From assembly GCA_017444325.1 (NCBI GenBank), contig JAFSWV010000135.1, positions 1 through 20,734 on the forward strand: 20,734 nt of DNA. Reading direction: 5' to 3'. The notes below the pieces were generated by a model that saw only the letters and a list, made by a program, of their open reading frames with translations, ran no database searches and was not told the DNA's origin. Source of the stretch: a bacterium. Lineage in GTDB: Bacteria; Auribacterota; UBA3054. A program made the translations under genes and the position numbers. Shown here piece after piece: positions 1-8,418 of this stretch. The stretch's first letter is position 1, and every line of letters begins with the position of its first letter.

Positions 1-2179
1 GACCGTATTGCACGTCACCAACAGCTATCCGCACGTCACTTTCGAGTGCGAGACGGCGGAAAAGATGGCCGGCAAGCGCTTGATCTTCCACGCCTATCCC
101 ACTGATCCCGGCACCAACGACATACTGACCGTCAGGTGGCGTTTCGCTCCCGATACCGAATGGAGCCCCTGGACCAACAGCTATTACTTCGCCCACGCCT
201 TCTCTGAAGCCGGCAGCTTCAAAGTGGAGTGTGAGGTCAAGGACGACTACGAGGCTGTGACCAGGGAGGAAGAAACCATAGTTATCTCCGGCTCCAGCCC
301 CGTTCCGTTCTTCCCGGAAAGGCTCACGATGAGCAACGGCCATTCCGTTGTCCTGGTCCTCGGCAACAAGGGCTCTTCTCCTTACGATTATGAGATCGAC
401 ACCCAGAACGATCTCCTTTCCGCCTATCCTGCCAGCGGTACCGTCAGCGGCTACCAAACCGTGCTTTTGACTTACGACCACGCCGCCACCAGCGGCACGT
501 CCGGCATCTTTAACTTAAAGCTCAAGATCGGCGAAGAGACTCATGACGTGAGAGTCAACATTCCCTATGTTCCTTGCCAGCTGGCTTACCAGGGCCCATT
601 CGCTATCCTGGGAGAATATGAAACGACTTTCTCCGCCCTTGGCAGCCAGCCGGGCTACAAATACCGCTGGCTCCTGGACGGCGAAGAGATCTGCGCTCCG
701 CAAAAGAGCCTGATGCTTGACACGATCCTCACGTTGGAAGAAGGCGAGCATGAACTTGTAACTGAGGCGCTGAAATCCAACGAGGCCGTGGCGGCGTCCG
801 TTACCAACATCGTTTCCGCCGCGACCATCGATCCCGAGGTCTTCCTGGAAGAAGTTAAGCGCGAGGGCACGGCCGTCACTTATTCTCCCAAGGCGATACT
901 GCATGCGCCAGGAGAAGCGGAAGTCCGTTTCAACTGGGATGAGGGCGTAGGCTGGACTGTCTGGCAGGCGCCTTCCGAAGTGACGCACACCTTCAAAGCC
1001 GACCGCTCTTACCTCGTTCAGTGTCAGGTCAGGGCCTACGGCAAAGAGAACGCCACCTCCACCCGCTTCGCACCGGATGAAGCTTTGAGCGTCACAGCTT
1101 CCTTCGAGAACGGAGAAAAAGAATATTCTCTCTCCCTGGGCGGCTCCGCCACGCTTAGCGCGGAAAAAGCTGGGGAGAGCGAGCTGGTCTGGAGAGAGAA
1201 TTTCTCCAACCCGCAGCTCGGCCTTGTAGAGGACGCCTCCGCCGCGTCTTTCACCGTCGCGCCTGAAAAGCCGGGCACTTACTGCTTCCTTTGCTACGCC
1301 CAGAACGACAAGGCCGTCAGCGCGCCTTCCGTCCTTATCCTCAACGTGACGAAGGAAGCGGAAAGAAGCGATCTTTGCGGCTCCCTTGCCGGCGTAATCA
1401 TAACCAACACAGTTTACGGCTGCGACATCACCGGCGAATGCATCCTGAGAGCCGTGGGCAAGAATTATGCTTTGGCAGTTTCCAACGAAGTGGACGGCAC
1501 CTTCATCCTGGAAGGCCTGCCTTACGGCGAAGTGAAACTCTGCCTTTCCAGCGACCGCTATTCCGGCCTCGTTTACGAGACCGTTATCACAAACGAGGCC
1601 CAGGTGGTCACGCTGGAAGCGGAAGACCTGACAGGCAGCGGCATCGTTTACGCCCAGTTAGCCGACAACCGCTCCAAATTGCCCATAAAGGGCGCTTCCG
1701 TTGTAGCAGGGTCAAAGACCGGCACCACCACCGACAAGGGCCGCTCTACGGCTCTGACGCTGCCATACGGGCAATATGTCATGACGGTCGAGATCCCAGG
1801 ACGCGATCTCGTCGTCACGAACATTTCTCCCGACGTGAGGGCCAAGACCTTCGACGTGGTCAGCGAAGGATATTCGCCCTTCGTCCACGGCTTCCTCTAC
1901 GGCACGGGAGGCGAGACTGTGAAATCCGGCACCATCCAGGTGCTTTCTGATCTGACGAAAAACATAGTTGACCGCCACAACATGAACGGCGTGCCCTTCT
2001 ATTTCATCGGCCTGACTCCCGGACACCCCGTGACGCTGCGCTACCGTCTCGACGGTTACGACAACGAGAACTACAGCATCAATTCCGATTCGATAATCGA
2101 ACACGACGCTATCCTTACTCCGGAACCCGCGCTCATTGCGCTTCTGGCGCTGCTCCTTGCTCTGAAATGGCGAAGGTAA
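1..2179 (+). CDS. Large secreted PKD/Ig-like PEP-CTERM protein, 3' part only (paralogue of the 3355-8007 gene)
   Basis: The reading frame is open to the left edge (codons from base 2 read T-V-L-H-V-T-N), so the gene starts upstream. The TTG at 8 is not a real start, because the same T-V-L-H-V-T-N stretch sits mid-protein in the downstream paralogue. Counting from that TTG codon, the domains are PKD-like about 1-93, a BACON-like beta-sandwich about 95-190, two more PKD/Ig-like domains about 190-365, an Ig-like domain about 366-450, and three carboxypeptidase-regulatory-like repeats about 455-700. A PEP-CTERM tail occupies the last 20 residues (TPEPA, Leu/Ala helix, KWRR). Such tails are recognised by exosortases, which process proteins at the inner membrane for surface or matrix delivery. 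The visible part is non-catalytic; by paralogy the missing N-terminus may carry a metzincin protease domain (inference). Its end overlaps the next gene by 13 bases. Confidence 0.85.
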   Translation, partial: TVLHVTNSYPHVTFECETAEKMAGKRLIFHAYPTDPGTNDILTVRWRFAPDTEWSPWTNSYYFAHAFSEAGSFKVECEVKDDYEAVTREEETIVISGSSPVPFFPERLTMSNGHSVVLVLGNKGSSPYDYEIDTQNDLLSAYPASGTVSGYQTVLLTYDHAATSGTSGIFNLKLKIGEETHDVRVNIPYVPCQLAYQGPFAILGEYETTFSALGSQPGYKYRWLLDGEEICAPQKSLMLDTILTLEEGEHELVTEALKSNEAVAASVTNIVSAATIDPEVFLEEVKREGTAVTYSPKAILHAPGEAEVRFNWDEGVGWTVWQAPSEVTHTFKADRSYLVQCQVRAYGKENATSTRFAPDEALSVTASFENGEKEYSLSLGGSATLSAEKAGESELVWRENFSNPQLGLVEDASAASFTVAPEKPGTYCFLCYAQNDKAVSAPSVLILNVTKEAERSDLCGSLAGVIITNTVYGCDITGECILRAVGKNYALAVSNEVDGTFILEGLPYGEVKLCLSSDRYSGLVYETVITNEAQVVTLEAEDLTGSGIVYAQLADNRSKLPIKGASVVAGSKTGTTTDKGRSTALTLPYGQYVMTVEIPGRDLVVTNISPDVRAKTFDVVSEGYSPFVHGFLYGTGGETVKSGTIQVLSDLTKNIVDRHNMNGVPFYFIGLTPGHPVTLRYRLDGYDNENYSINSDSIIEHDAILTPEPALIALLALLLALKWRR

Positions 2180-3336
2180 ACTTTTCCATATTCCTCTTCT
2201 TTGCCGCCTCGCTGCTTTTAGGCGGCGAACTTGACGGCCTCGCCGCATACGGCGAGGTCGAGAGTTATTTCGCGGGCAAAGGCTCCACCAACGCTTTCTA
2301 TGAAGCGATGGACATCATGAAGTCGCGCCATGCTTTCGATTTTTCGCCCGAATACAAAAAGGCGGTGGCGGCGCATTTTGCCGAGATCACCAACATCAAC
2401 GCCACGGTAAAGCCCAGCTGGCTCTACCGCACCCAGGCGCTGGCGGCCAAAATATTCGGACCGAAAAAACTTTTCGCCAAGCCCCCCGAGGCGCTGAAGA
2501 AAAAGCTGGACAAGAAGACCAGTTGGAAGGAGACTTACGCTCCCAAATGGCTGGGAGTAATTAAAGACGTGGAATCTTTTCCTTTGCCGGACGGCCGCCA
2601 TTGCGAGATCATCAGGCAGAAAAAGGGAAACGGCAAAGCGCTGCTATTTTGCCACGGCGGCGGGATGATCCTGCCGCCCATGCTGCAGCACTGGGATCTG
2701 GCGCTTTATTTCCTATCTAAGGGGGAGAGGGACGTCTGGTTCCCGGATTACCCCTTGCTGCCTGACACGGACATGTATCGCTCCACCACGACCTGTTTCG
2801 AGGCCTACAGGGAGATGCTGAAAATTTACAAACCCGAGGACATCGCTTTCTTCGGCGATTCCGCCGGCTGCGCCTTGTGTCTGACCGTCTGCTTCAGGGC
2901 CAGGGACAACAAATTGCCGCTGCCCAGCCGCCTCTTTCTCTTTTCTCCGGCGCACATCGACGTCAGTGAGGAGAACTGCAAAGAGGAGATGGCGATCCTG
3001 GCTCCCGACGACATCCTTATCCCTTTGCAGCTAATCGACAATCTCAACGTTTTCCTGCGTCCCGGCCCGAATGCCACGCACAACGAATGCGACCCGTACC
3101 ACGGGGATCTGGAAGGCTTTCCGCCCATGCATATCTTCACCGGCAGCAAGGAAGTTTTCTCCTCGCACGCCACGCGCTTTTACGAGTTGGCAAAGCGCAA
3201 GGGGATAGACGCGACGCTCAAGATCGGAAAAGGCGTTATGCACGACTGGATCCTGATGCCCTTGGGAAAAGAGAGCCTGGAAGTCAGGGAAATGATTGCT
3301 GAAAAACTTAAGAATGATAAAATAAAAAACAAATAA
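2167..3336 (+). CDS. Exported alpha/beta hydrolase, HSL/acetyl-esterase type
   Basis: A 389-residue protein. Residues 1-20 are basic then hydrophobic and look like a signal peptide. The alpha/beta-hydrolase core starts around 155. HGGG at 163-166 is the oxyanion-hole motif of the hormone-sensitive-lipase family, and GDSAG at 230-234 is the nucleophile elbow with Ser232. His359 in MHDW is the likely catalytic histidine. The usual acid motif (G-x-x-D after PP) reads GSKEV, so Glu329 seems to replace Asp. Such enzymes deacylate small esters or acetylated sugars; the substrate here is unknown. About 130 residues lie between signal and core, longer than in minimal esterases. The ATG overlaps the end of the preceding gene by 13 bases with no clear Shine-Dalgarno, which suggests translational coupling. 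The gene sits between two paralogous PEP-CTERM proteins, so it may act on their glycans or on the same extracellular substrate (inference). Confidence 0.85.
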   Translation: MAKVNFSIFLFFAASLLLGGELDGLAAYGEVESYFAGKGSTNAFYEAMDIMKSRHAFDFSPEYKKAVAAHFAEITNINATVKPSWLYRTQALAAKIFGPKKLFAKPPEALKKKLDKKTSWKETYAPKWLGVIKDVESFPLPDGRHCEIIRQKKGNGKALLFCHGGGMILPPMLQHWDLALYFLSKGERDVWFPDYPLLPDTDMYRSTTTCFEAYREMLKIYKPEDIAFFGDSAGCALCLTVCFRARDNKLPLPSRLFLFSPAHIDVSEENCKEEMAILAPDDILIPLQLIDNLNVFLRPGPNATHNECDPYHGDLEGFPPMHIFTGSKEVFSSHATRFYELAKRKGIDATLKIGKGVMHDWILMPLGKESLEVREMIAEKLKNDKIKNK

Positions 3337-3354
3337 TCAATAAAGGAATCCGTC

Positions 3355-6300
3355 ATGAAAAGAGTATTTCTGCTCAGTTTTCTTCTGGCCGTCTGCGCCT
3401 TCGCCAGCGTCCCCAAGAACGAAAAGGTCTTAACGGTCGACATGACCTGCGAGCAGCCGCCCACCCTTTCCAGCGGCTACGGCAGCGGCAACATCACGAA
3501 ACTGCAGGACGAGGACCTGCCCGATCAGGTGAAAGCCCTGCAAGTGGGGGACACGCTCTTTATGAAGACCCCGGACGGCGTCTTCACCGGTCTCTGCACC
3601 GTGGCCTACCGCGACATCAATCTGGTGGAAGTCAGGGCGGGCTATTTCCAGCCCCGCAACAACGGCTACAACGAGATCTGGCGCTTCACCTACGACCAGG
3701 ACCAGATGCTGGGCCAGGCGGACTACACCTACCTCAACCATGAGTACGCGATACTCTACAACCATACCAAAGGTCTGACGTCCCTGCCTCCTGTCAAGAA
3801 GACATTCACGTGCGGCGGCTGCGACGGACCCATTGACGACGTTATCGCAAGAGACGGCGTGAGGCAGGTCATGGACAAGATCGAGGCCGAGCAGTATTAC
3901 ACCAACGACTGGCAGTGCGACGAGTACGTCACCCAGCACTACATGATCGTCTACACCAAGGAAGCGGTGGCCGAGGCGATGGACAGGGGCGGCATCAACA
4001 ACGTCATGGCCCAGGGCATCGTTTTGGGAACGCTCATTCTTAGCAACAGCCACGTCAGGTCCTGCTTCAACCTCGCGCATTCCCAGCTCGTCGATTATCC
4101 CAACCCTGTTGGCCAGATCTGCAATTCCAGTCTGGCTTTAAGCAGCCTGTGCAACTCCAAGAACGGGCTTGAGCAGATCGAGCAGCTGAGAGCCCGCTAC
4201 GGCGCCGACATGTGCTCGATCGCGGTTCTGATGCCAACCTACACAGGTCTTGCCTACGTGTCGGGCGGCGTGGCCGGCAGCGAAAGCTCCGCCAACAACT
4301 GCATGGACGTGAACTTCGTCAATACCACCGGCTGGATCCACGAGGACGGCCACAACATGGGCGGCCAGCACTACGATGAGACCGGAACGAGCAGCGGCGG
4401 ACTTTTCAAGCACAGCCACGGCTGCCACAACACGCCTCCGGGCGCGCCTATGGAATACGGCTCGGTGTTGGCCAGATCCAACGGCATCTTCAACTATTTC
4501 AGCTCCACTAATATTTTCTACGACGGAGTGCCCATCTCCACGAACCTGAAGTGCCAGGTGGCGCTGACCTGGGAAAAGACGCGCCGCTACGCCTCGCGCT
4601 ACCGCTCCGTGCCTTACCACGCGGCGGGGGACATGATCCTGCACGAGAGCTTCAATTATCCAATAGGCAGCGGCTTGATGTTCAAGGAAGCCGGCTGCGG
4701 TTTCGCGAGCCCTTGGTATTCCTGCCTTTCCAACATTTTCTTCATCCAGGAAATGGATCTCGGCGACGATTTCGCCATGCATGAGGGCGGAAGCTTGAGG
4801 ATCTGCAACGAATCTTCCGAAACGGCCACCACCAGGCGCTTCATCAACTGGATGAAATATTCTCCCGCCTCCCTTGACACGCTCGCGGGAAACGACATCT
4901 GGCTCTCGGTCTGGGCCGACATGGACGAAGAGGGCGGCTCTTACGGCTACGGCGGTTTCAGGCTCGGCGGCTCGTACGAAGCCTTCACTTTCTACAAGGA
5001 CGGCACGATCAACGTGTTTGATTTCGGCACGGGCATCAAGCATAACTTCGGAACGCCGGCGCACTATTTGGCCCGCTGCACGATAACGACCAACGAGACA
5101 GGCTACGCCTACACGGACGTCTATCTGTGGATCAACCCGGATATGAGCGAGGAACCCAAAACGAGCGACTGCGCTTTCCACAAATACGGCTACTCTTACT
5201 GGGGTTCCAGTTTCTCCAGCTTGTATCTCTACGCGCCTTCCGGCTTCAAGATGACCTTCGACGAATTCTGCCTGGGCTACACCTTCGACTCGATCAAGAA
5301 CAGGGCCGTGCCTTACAGCTTCATCTGCATGAACGGAGACGACAAGATAAGATTGCGCTGGCGCAACACCACGAAAGGAGACGTCACTCTTTGGCGCAAC
5401 ACCGTTGAAGACTTTGCGACAGCCGAGAAGGTCCGTGAAGGGGACAACACCTTCCAGGCTTACGACGACGCGGACGCCACTCCCGGCCAGACTTACTTCT
5501 ACTGGCTGACCGGCGATTTCCCGACTCCGGAACCCCGCAAGGGCGTCAGGGGCATCCCCGACGTCAGCGCGGAATGCAACGGCGAATATACTATCGGCCA
5601 GGGCCAGGCTGCGCATCTGTCCGCGGAAGGCTCTAAGGGCTATTTCCCGGCCGTGCGCTGGCTCGTTGGCAGCGACATGACGCTTTTCAGCACCAACTTC
5701 TATTACTACGATTACAAGGAAGACCAGATCTACTGGCCCGGCGACTACAATGTCGAGGTGAGAGTGACGGACCGCAAGTTCAGGACCTGCATCTGCACCA
5801 ACTATACGGTGCTGCACGTCACAAACGCCTATCCGCACGTCAGGATCTGGAGCGAAGCGGCAACACAGATGGTCAACCTGCCGCAGGTCTTTTCCGCCGC
5901 TCCCACCGATCCCGGCATCCACGATTCCCTCGATATCCGCTGGGACTTCGGCGACGGCAGCGGTTTTTCCGACTGGACGAATTATTATTTCGCCAGGCAC
6001 ACGTTTGAAGCCAGCGGCACCTACACCGTGAAATGTCAGGTCAGGGACAATTACGGCGCCTGGACGGAAACTACGATGCCCTACGTTATCGACGGTTCCG
6101 AAGCGCGTCCCGTCGTCCCGGCGACTCTGACGCTGGAGAACGGCCGCAGCGGCGTGCTGCTTCTCAGTAACCTTGGCTCCGTGCCCTGCGACTTCGTCAT
6201 AAGGAACACCTTCGATTCCCTCAAGCTCACGCCGGGAAGAGGAACGCTCAATCCCACCGCCTCCGGTTCCGTGCCGGTGGCCGTGCAGATCGATCCTCTG

Positions 6301-8007
6301 AAGACGGGAGGAATGGAGAAGAATTTCGCCATCAAGGTAGCGATCGACGGAACTGAATACGACGTCACGATCAAGGCTCCCGCCATCACCGACCAGGTCG
6401 TCGAGCCCAACGGCCCCTATGTGGCCTACCGCGGATCTAAAGTGACGCTGGACGGCACCGGCACCATGGGCGGCTACCGCTACAGATGGCTCATCGACGG
6501 CGAGGCGGTCAGCGACCCCAGCGCCAGCCTGATGGAGACCATCACGGCTTCTTACGGCGTCGGCGAGCATACGGTGACGCTGAACCTCGAAAAAGGCACG
6601 GGCGTTGTTTTGGCCAGCACCAACACCACCCTGACTATCAAGGACAATGTTCCCGGCCTCTATCTCGAGGAGGCCTCCGTTGTCGGCCTTACGGTAACGT
6701 ATGAGCCCAGAGTTGTGCCCGACGACAGGGAAGGACTGCAAGTCCGCTACAACTGGGACAACGGCGCCGGCTGGACGCTCTGGCAGGATATCGCTCCTAT
6801 AGAGCATACCTTTGAGAAAGACAGGCCCTATTACGTCCAGTGCCAGGTCAAAGACGAAGCCGGCAATATGAACAGCACGGCCTTGTATTACGACGGCAAC
6901 CAGCCGCTCACCGTTAACGCAGCGTTCCCGGACAACACGCGTGATCTCACCGTCAACTCCGGCAAGCCGGTGACAATAAAGACCAGCTCCGTTTCGGGAA
7001 AGAGAGTCTTGTGGCGTCAGGATCCCTTCAACCCCGTCAGAAACATCCTCAGTGCCTCCGAAGGCAGCGAGGTGATCTGTTCGACGAAGGTCCCGGGCGT
7101 CTATTACATCGCCTGCTACGCCGCTAACGACGAAGTCGTGAGCGCGCCGCAGATCCTGAAACTGACGGTCCTGAAAGGCGAACCGGCTCCTCCTGAGAAC
7201 TACGTTATTTCGGGCGTCGTCGCCACCAACACCTACTTCGGCAGCGGATACCTGGGCGGCGCGCTTGTGAGGGCCGTGGGCGACGGATTCGCTATCGCGG
7301 TCTCCAACAAAGCGGACGGCACCTTCGTCTTCGACGCCGTGCCGGCCGGCAAGGTCTATCTCAGTTTGTCCCATGACGAATACTGCGGCAGGGTGGCTGA
7401 GGTGATGCTGACCAATTCCGCCAAGTGCGTGGTCTTCGAGACGGAAGCCACCGACAAGCACGGCTTCGTTTACGCCAGCGTAGCGGACGACAATTCCAAT
7501 TTCCCGCTGATTGACGCCGAAGCGCAGATCGCCAACTTCAAGTCCTCGGTGACAGCCACCGGCCGCACCACGGCCTTTACGCTGCCTTACGGCGACTATG
7601 TCATGACCTTGAGGTACGAGGACAGGGGACAGTATGTCACCAACGTGACGGCCTCCACCGGCACGCCCACCATCCCCGTCAGAATGACGGGCTACTGCCC
7701 CTACGTTTCCGGCTTCCTCTACGGCACCGGCTGCGAGATAGTCACCAACGCCCAGATCCAGGTGGTCAACAGCAAGACGCAGAACATCGTTCAGCGCTAC
7801 AACATGAGCGGCCTGCCGTTCTTCGACATCTATCTGGGCATCGATCAGACGGCGGTCCTGAGGATCAAGCCCGTCAATTACGACAATCAGAACTACACCG
7901 TCACCACCGAAGGAAGTTTCTACAAGGATTTCGTTCTGACGCCGGAACCCGCTTCCATCGCTTTGATAATTTTGGCGCTCATAGCCTTTGCGCGCCGTAA
8001 CCGATAA
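3355..8007 (+). CDS. Secreted metzincin (reprolysin-like) metalloprotease with PKD/Ig-like domains and PEP-CTERM tail
   Basis: A complete 1550-residue protein with a signal peptide at about 1-18 (MKRVFLLSFLLAVCAFAS). The protease domain spans about 160-420. The zinc motif HEDGHNMGGQH matches the metzincin consensus HExxHxxGxxH, with His329, Glu330, His333 and His339. A Met-turn candidate, Met366 in PMEYG, lies 27 residues later. Cys153/Cys156 (TCGGCDG) before the domain could form a cysteine switch (inference). Then follow a LamG/concanavalin-like region about 427-650, an Fn3-like stretch about 655-725, PKD-like domains about 735-915 (DFGDGSG is the classic PKD core), a BACON-like domain about 916-1015, PKD/Ig-like domains about 1016-1275, three carboxypeptidase-regulatory-like repeats about 1280-1527, and a PEP-CTERM tail 1529-1550 (TPEPAS, hydrophobic helix, RRNR). 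AAGGA at 3343-3347 is a good Shine-Dalgarno seven bases before the ATG. From about residue 820 onward it parallels the gene at 1-2179. Likely a surface or matrix protease acting on host or dietary protein; substrate unknown. Confidence 0.88.
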   Translation: MKRVFLLSFLLAVCAFASVPKNEKVLTVDMTCEQPPTLSSGYGSGNITKLQDEDLPDQVKALQVGDTLFMKTPDGVFTGLCTVAYRDINLVEVRAGYFQPRNNGYNEIWRFTYDQDQMLGQADYTYLNHEYAILYNHTKGLTSLPPVKKTFTCGGCDGPIDDVIARDGVRQVMDKIEAEQYYTNDWQCDEYVTQHYMIVYTKEAVAEAMDRGGINNVMAQGIVLGTLILSNSHVRSCFNLAHSQLVDYPNPVGQICNSSLALSSLCNSKNGLEQIEQLRARYGADMCSIAVLMPTYTGLAYVSGGVAGSESSANNCMDVNFVNTTGWIHEDGHNMGGQHYDETGTSSGGLFKHSHGCHNTPPGAPMEYGSVLARSNGIFNYFSSTNIFYDGVPISTNLKCQVALTWEKTRRYASRYRSVPYHAAGDMILHESFNYPIGSGLMFKEAGCGFASPWYSCLSNIFFIQEMDLGDDFAMHEGGSLRICNESSETATTRRFINWMKYSPASLDTLAGNDIWLSVWADMDEEGGSYGYGGFRLGGSYEAFTFYKDGTINVFDFGTGIKHNFGTPAHYLARCTITTNETGYAYTDVYLWINPDMSEEPKTSDCAFHKYGYSYWGSSFSSLYLYAPSGFKMTFDEFCLGYTFDSIKNRAVPYSFICMNGDDKIRLRWRNTTKGDVTLWRNTVEDFATAEKVREGDNTFQAYDDADATPGQTYFYWLTGDFPTPEPRKGVRGIPDVSAECNGEYTIGQGQAAHLSAEGSKGYFPAVRWLVGSDMTLFSTNFYYYDYKEDQIYWPGDYNVEVRVTDRKFRTCICTNYTVLHVTNAYPHVRIWSEAATQMVNLPQVFSAAPTDPGIHDSLDIRWDFGDGSGFSDWTNYYFARHTFEASGTYTVKCQVRDNYGAWTETTMPYVIDGSEARPVVPATLTLENGRSGVLLLSNLGSVPCDFVIRNTFDSLKLTPGRGTLNPTASGSVPVAVQIDPLKTGGMEKNFAIKVAIDGTEYDVTIKAPAITDQVVEPNGPYVAYRGSKVTLDGTGTMGGYRYRWLIDGEAVSDPSASLMETITASYGVGEHTVTLNLEKGTGVVLASTNTTLTIKDNVPGLYLEEASVVGLTVTYEPRVVPDDREGLQVRYNWDNGAGWTLWQDIAPIEHTFEKDRPYYVQCQVKDEAGNMNSTALYYDGNQPLTVNAAFPDNTRDLTVNSGKPVTIKTSSVSGKRVLWRQDPFNPVRNILSASEGSEVICSTKVPGVYYIACYAANDEVVSAPQILKLTVLKGEPAPPENYVISGVVATNTYFGSGYLGGALVRAVGDGFAIAVSNKADGTFVFDAVPAGKVYLSLSHDEYCGRVAEVMLTNSAKCVVFETEATDKHGFVYASVADDNSNFPLIDAEAQIANFKSSVTATGRTTAFTLPYGDYVMTLRYEDRGQYVTNVTASTGTPTIPVRMTGYCPYVSGFLYGTGCEIVTNAQIQVVNSKTQNIVQRYNMSGLPFFDIYLGIDQTAVLRIKPVNYDNQNYTVTTEGSFYKDFVLTPEPASIALIILALIAFARRNR

Positions 8008-8012
8008 TCATT

Positions 8013-8017
8013 GAGGA
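8013..8017 (+). promoter_or_regulatory. Ribosome binding site that fixes the OsmC start
   Basis: GAGGA lies five bases before the ATG at 8023. It argues against the in-frame TTG at 8011, which would overlap the site and add four residues not expected in the family. Confidence 0.7.
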
Positions 8018-8022
8018 ATACT

Positions 8023-8418
8023 ATGGCTCTTTCCGCTACCGCTCTTTATCAGGGCGATCTGAAATGCACCGCCAAGCTGGCCGGTTCCGAGACCTCCATC
8101 GCTACCGACGCCAAGGGGACTCCCGGAGTCTTCTCTCCGACGGACGTTCTCTCCGCCGCTCTCGCGACCTGCACCGCCAGCATGATAGGTTTTGTGGCCG
8201 CCCAGCAGAATTTGGACATGACCGGCCTTTCTGTGGAAGTCGACAAGGAGATGCAGCAGACTCCCGCTTCCGTTAAGACCTTTAAAGTGAAAGTCACCTT
8301 CCCTAAGATCGCTCTGGAAGATTCCATGAAGAAGAGGCTGGAGGGCGCGGCCAAGGCCTGCCCTGTTAAGAACAGCCTTAATCCCAGCATTGAAATAGTG
8401 ACAGAGTTTGTCTACTAA
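8023..8418 (+). CDS. OsmC/Ohr-superfamily protein
   Basis: A 131-residue protein of normal length for the OsmC superfamily, whose members are small thiol peroxidases that reduce organic hydroperoxides in the cytoplasm. Both family cysteines are present: Cys50 in LATCTASM and Cys113 in KACPVKN. That fits the two-cysteine catalytic mechanism known for Ohr and OsmC. The segment SPTDVLSAALATCTASMIGF is the usual family signature. The sequence looks closer to the YhfA-like OsmC branch than to classical Ohr, but the subfamily cannot be fixed by eye. The gene follows the protease gene by 15 bases and its 3' end overlaps the next gene by 11 bases, so it looks co-transcribed with the protease and glycosyltransferases. 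No functional link to them is evident. Confidence 0.9.
   Translation: MALSATALYQGDLKCTAKLAGSETSIATDAKGTPGVFSPTDVLSAALATCTASMIGFVAAQQNLDMTGLSVEVDKEMQQTPASVKTFKVKVTFPKIALEDSMKKRLEGAAKACPVKNSLNPSIEIVTEFVY

Larger units (their letters stand above)
1..8007 (+). repeat. Diverged long direct repeat: paralogous 3' halves at 1-2179 and about 5812-8007
   Basis: The two stretches encode collinear proteins of nearly equal length (about 725 and 731 residues) with the same order of PKD, BACON-like, Ig-like and regulatory-like domains and the same PEP-CTERM ending. Shared blocks include LHVTN-YPHV, APTDPG/YPTDPG, RYNWDNGAGWT/RFNWDEGVGWT, SGFLYGTG/HGFLYGTG and the TPEPA tail. Differences are spread throughout, so this is an old gene duplication with the hydrolase gene between the copies, not a recent repeat. 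Whether the duplication extends into the N-terminal protease cannot be seen. Confidence 0.8.

Noticed and set aside
4138..7461. A 1107-codon open frame on the - strand inside the metzincin gene
   Set aside because: It is fully antisense to a gene with clear domains, signal peptide and Shine-Dalgarno. Its product is rich in Val/Gly/Arg/Ala/His without any domain, as expected when a GC-rich codon-biased gene is read on the opposite strand.
8011..8022. TTG start for the OsmC gene
   Set aside because: The TTG overlaps the GAGGA ribosome site that serves the ATG at 8023.
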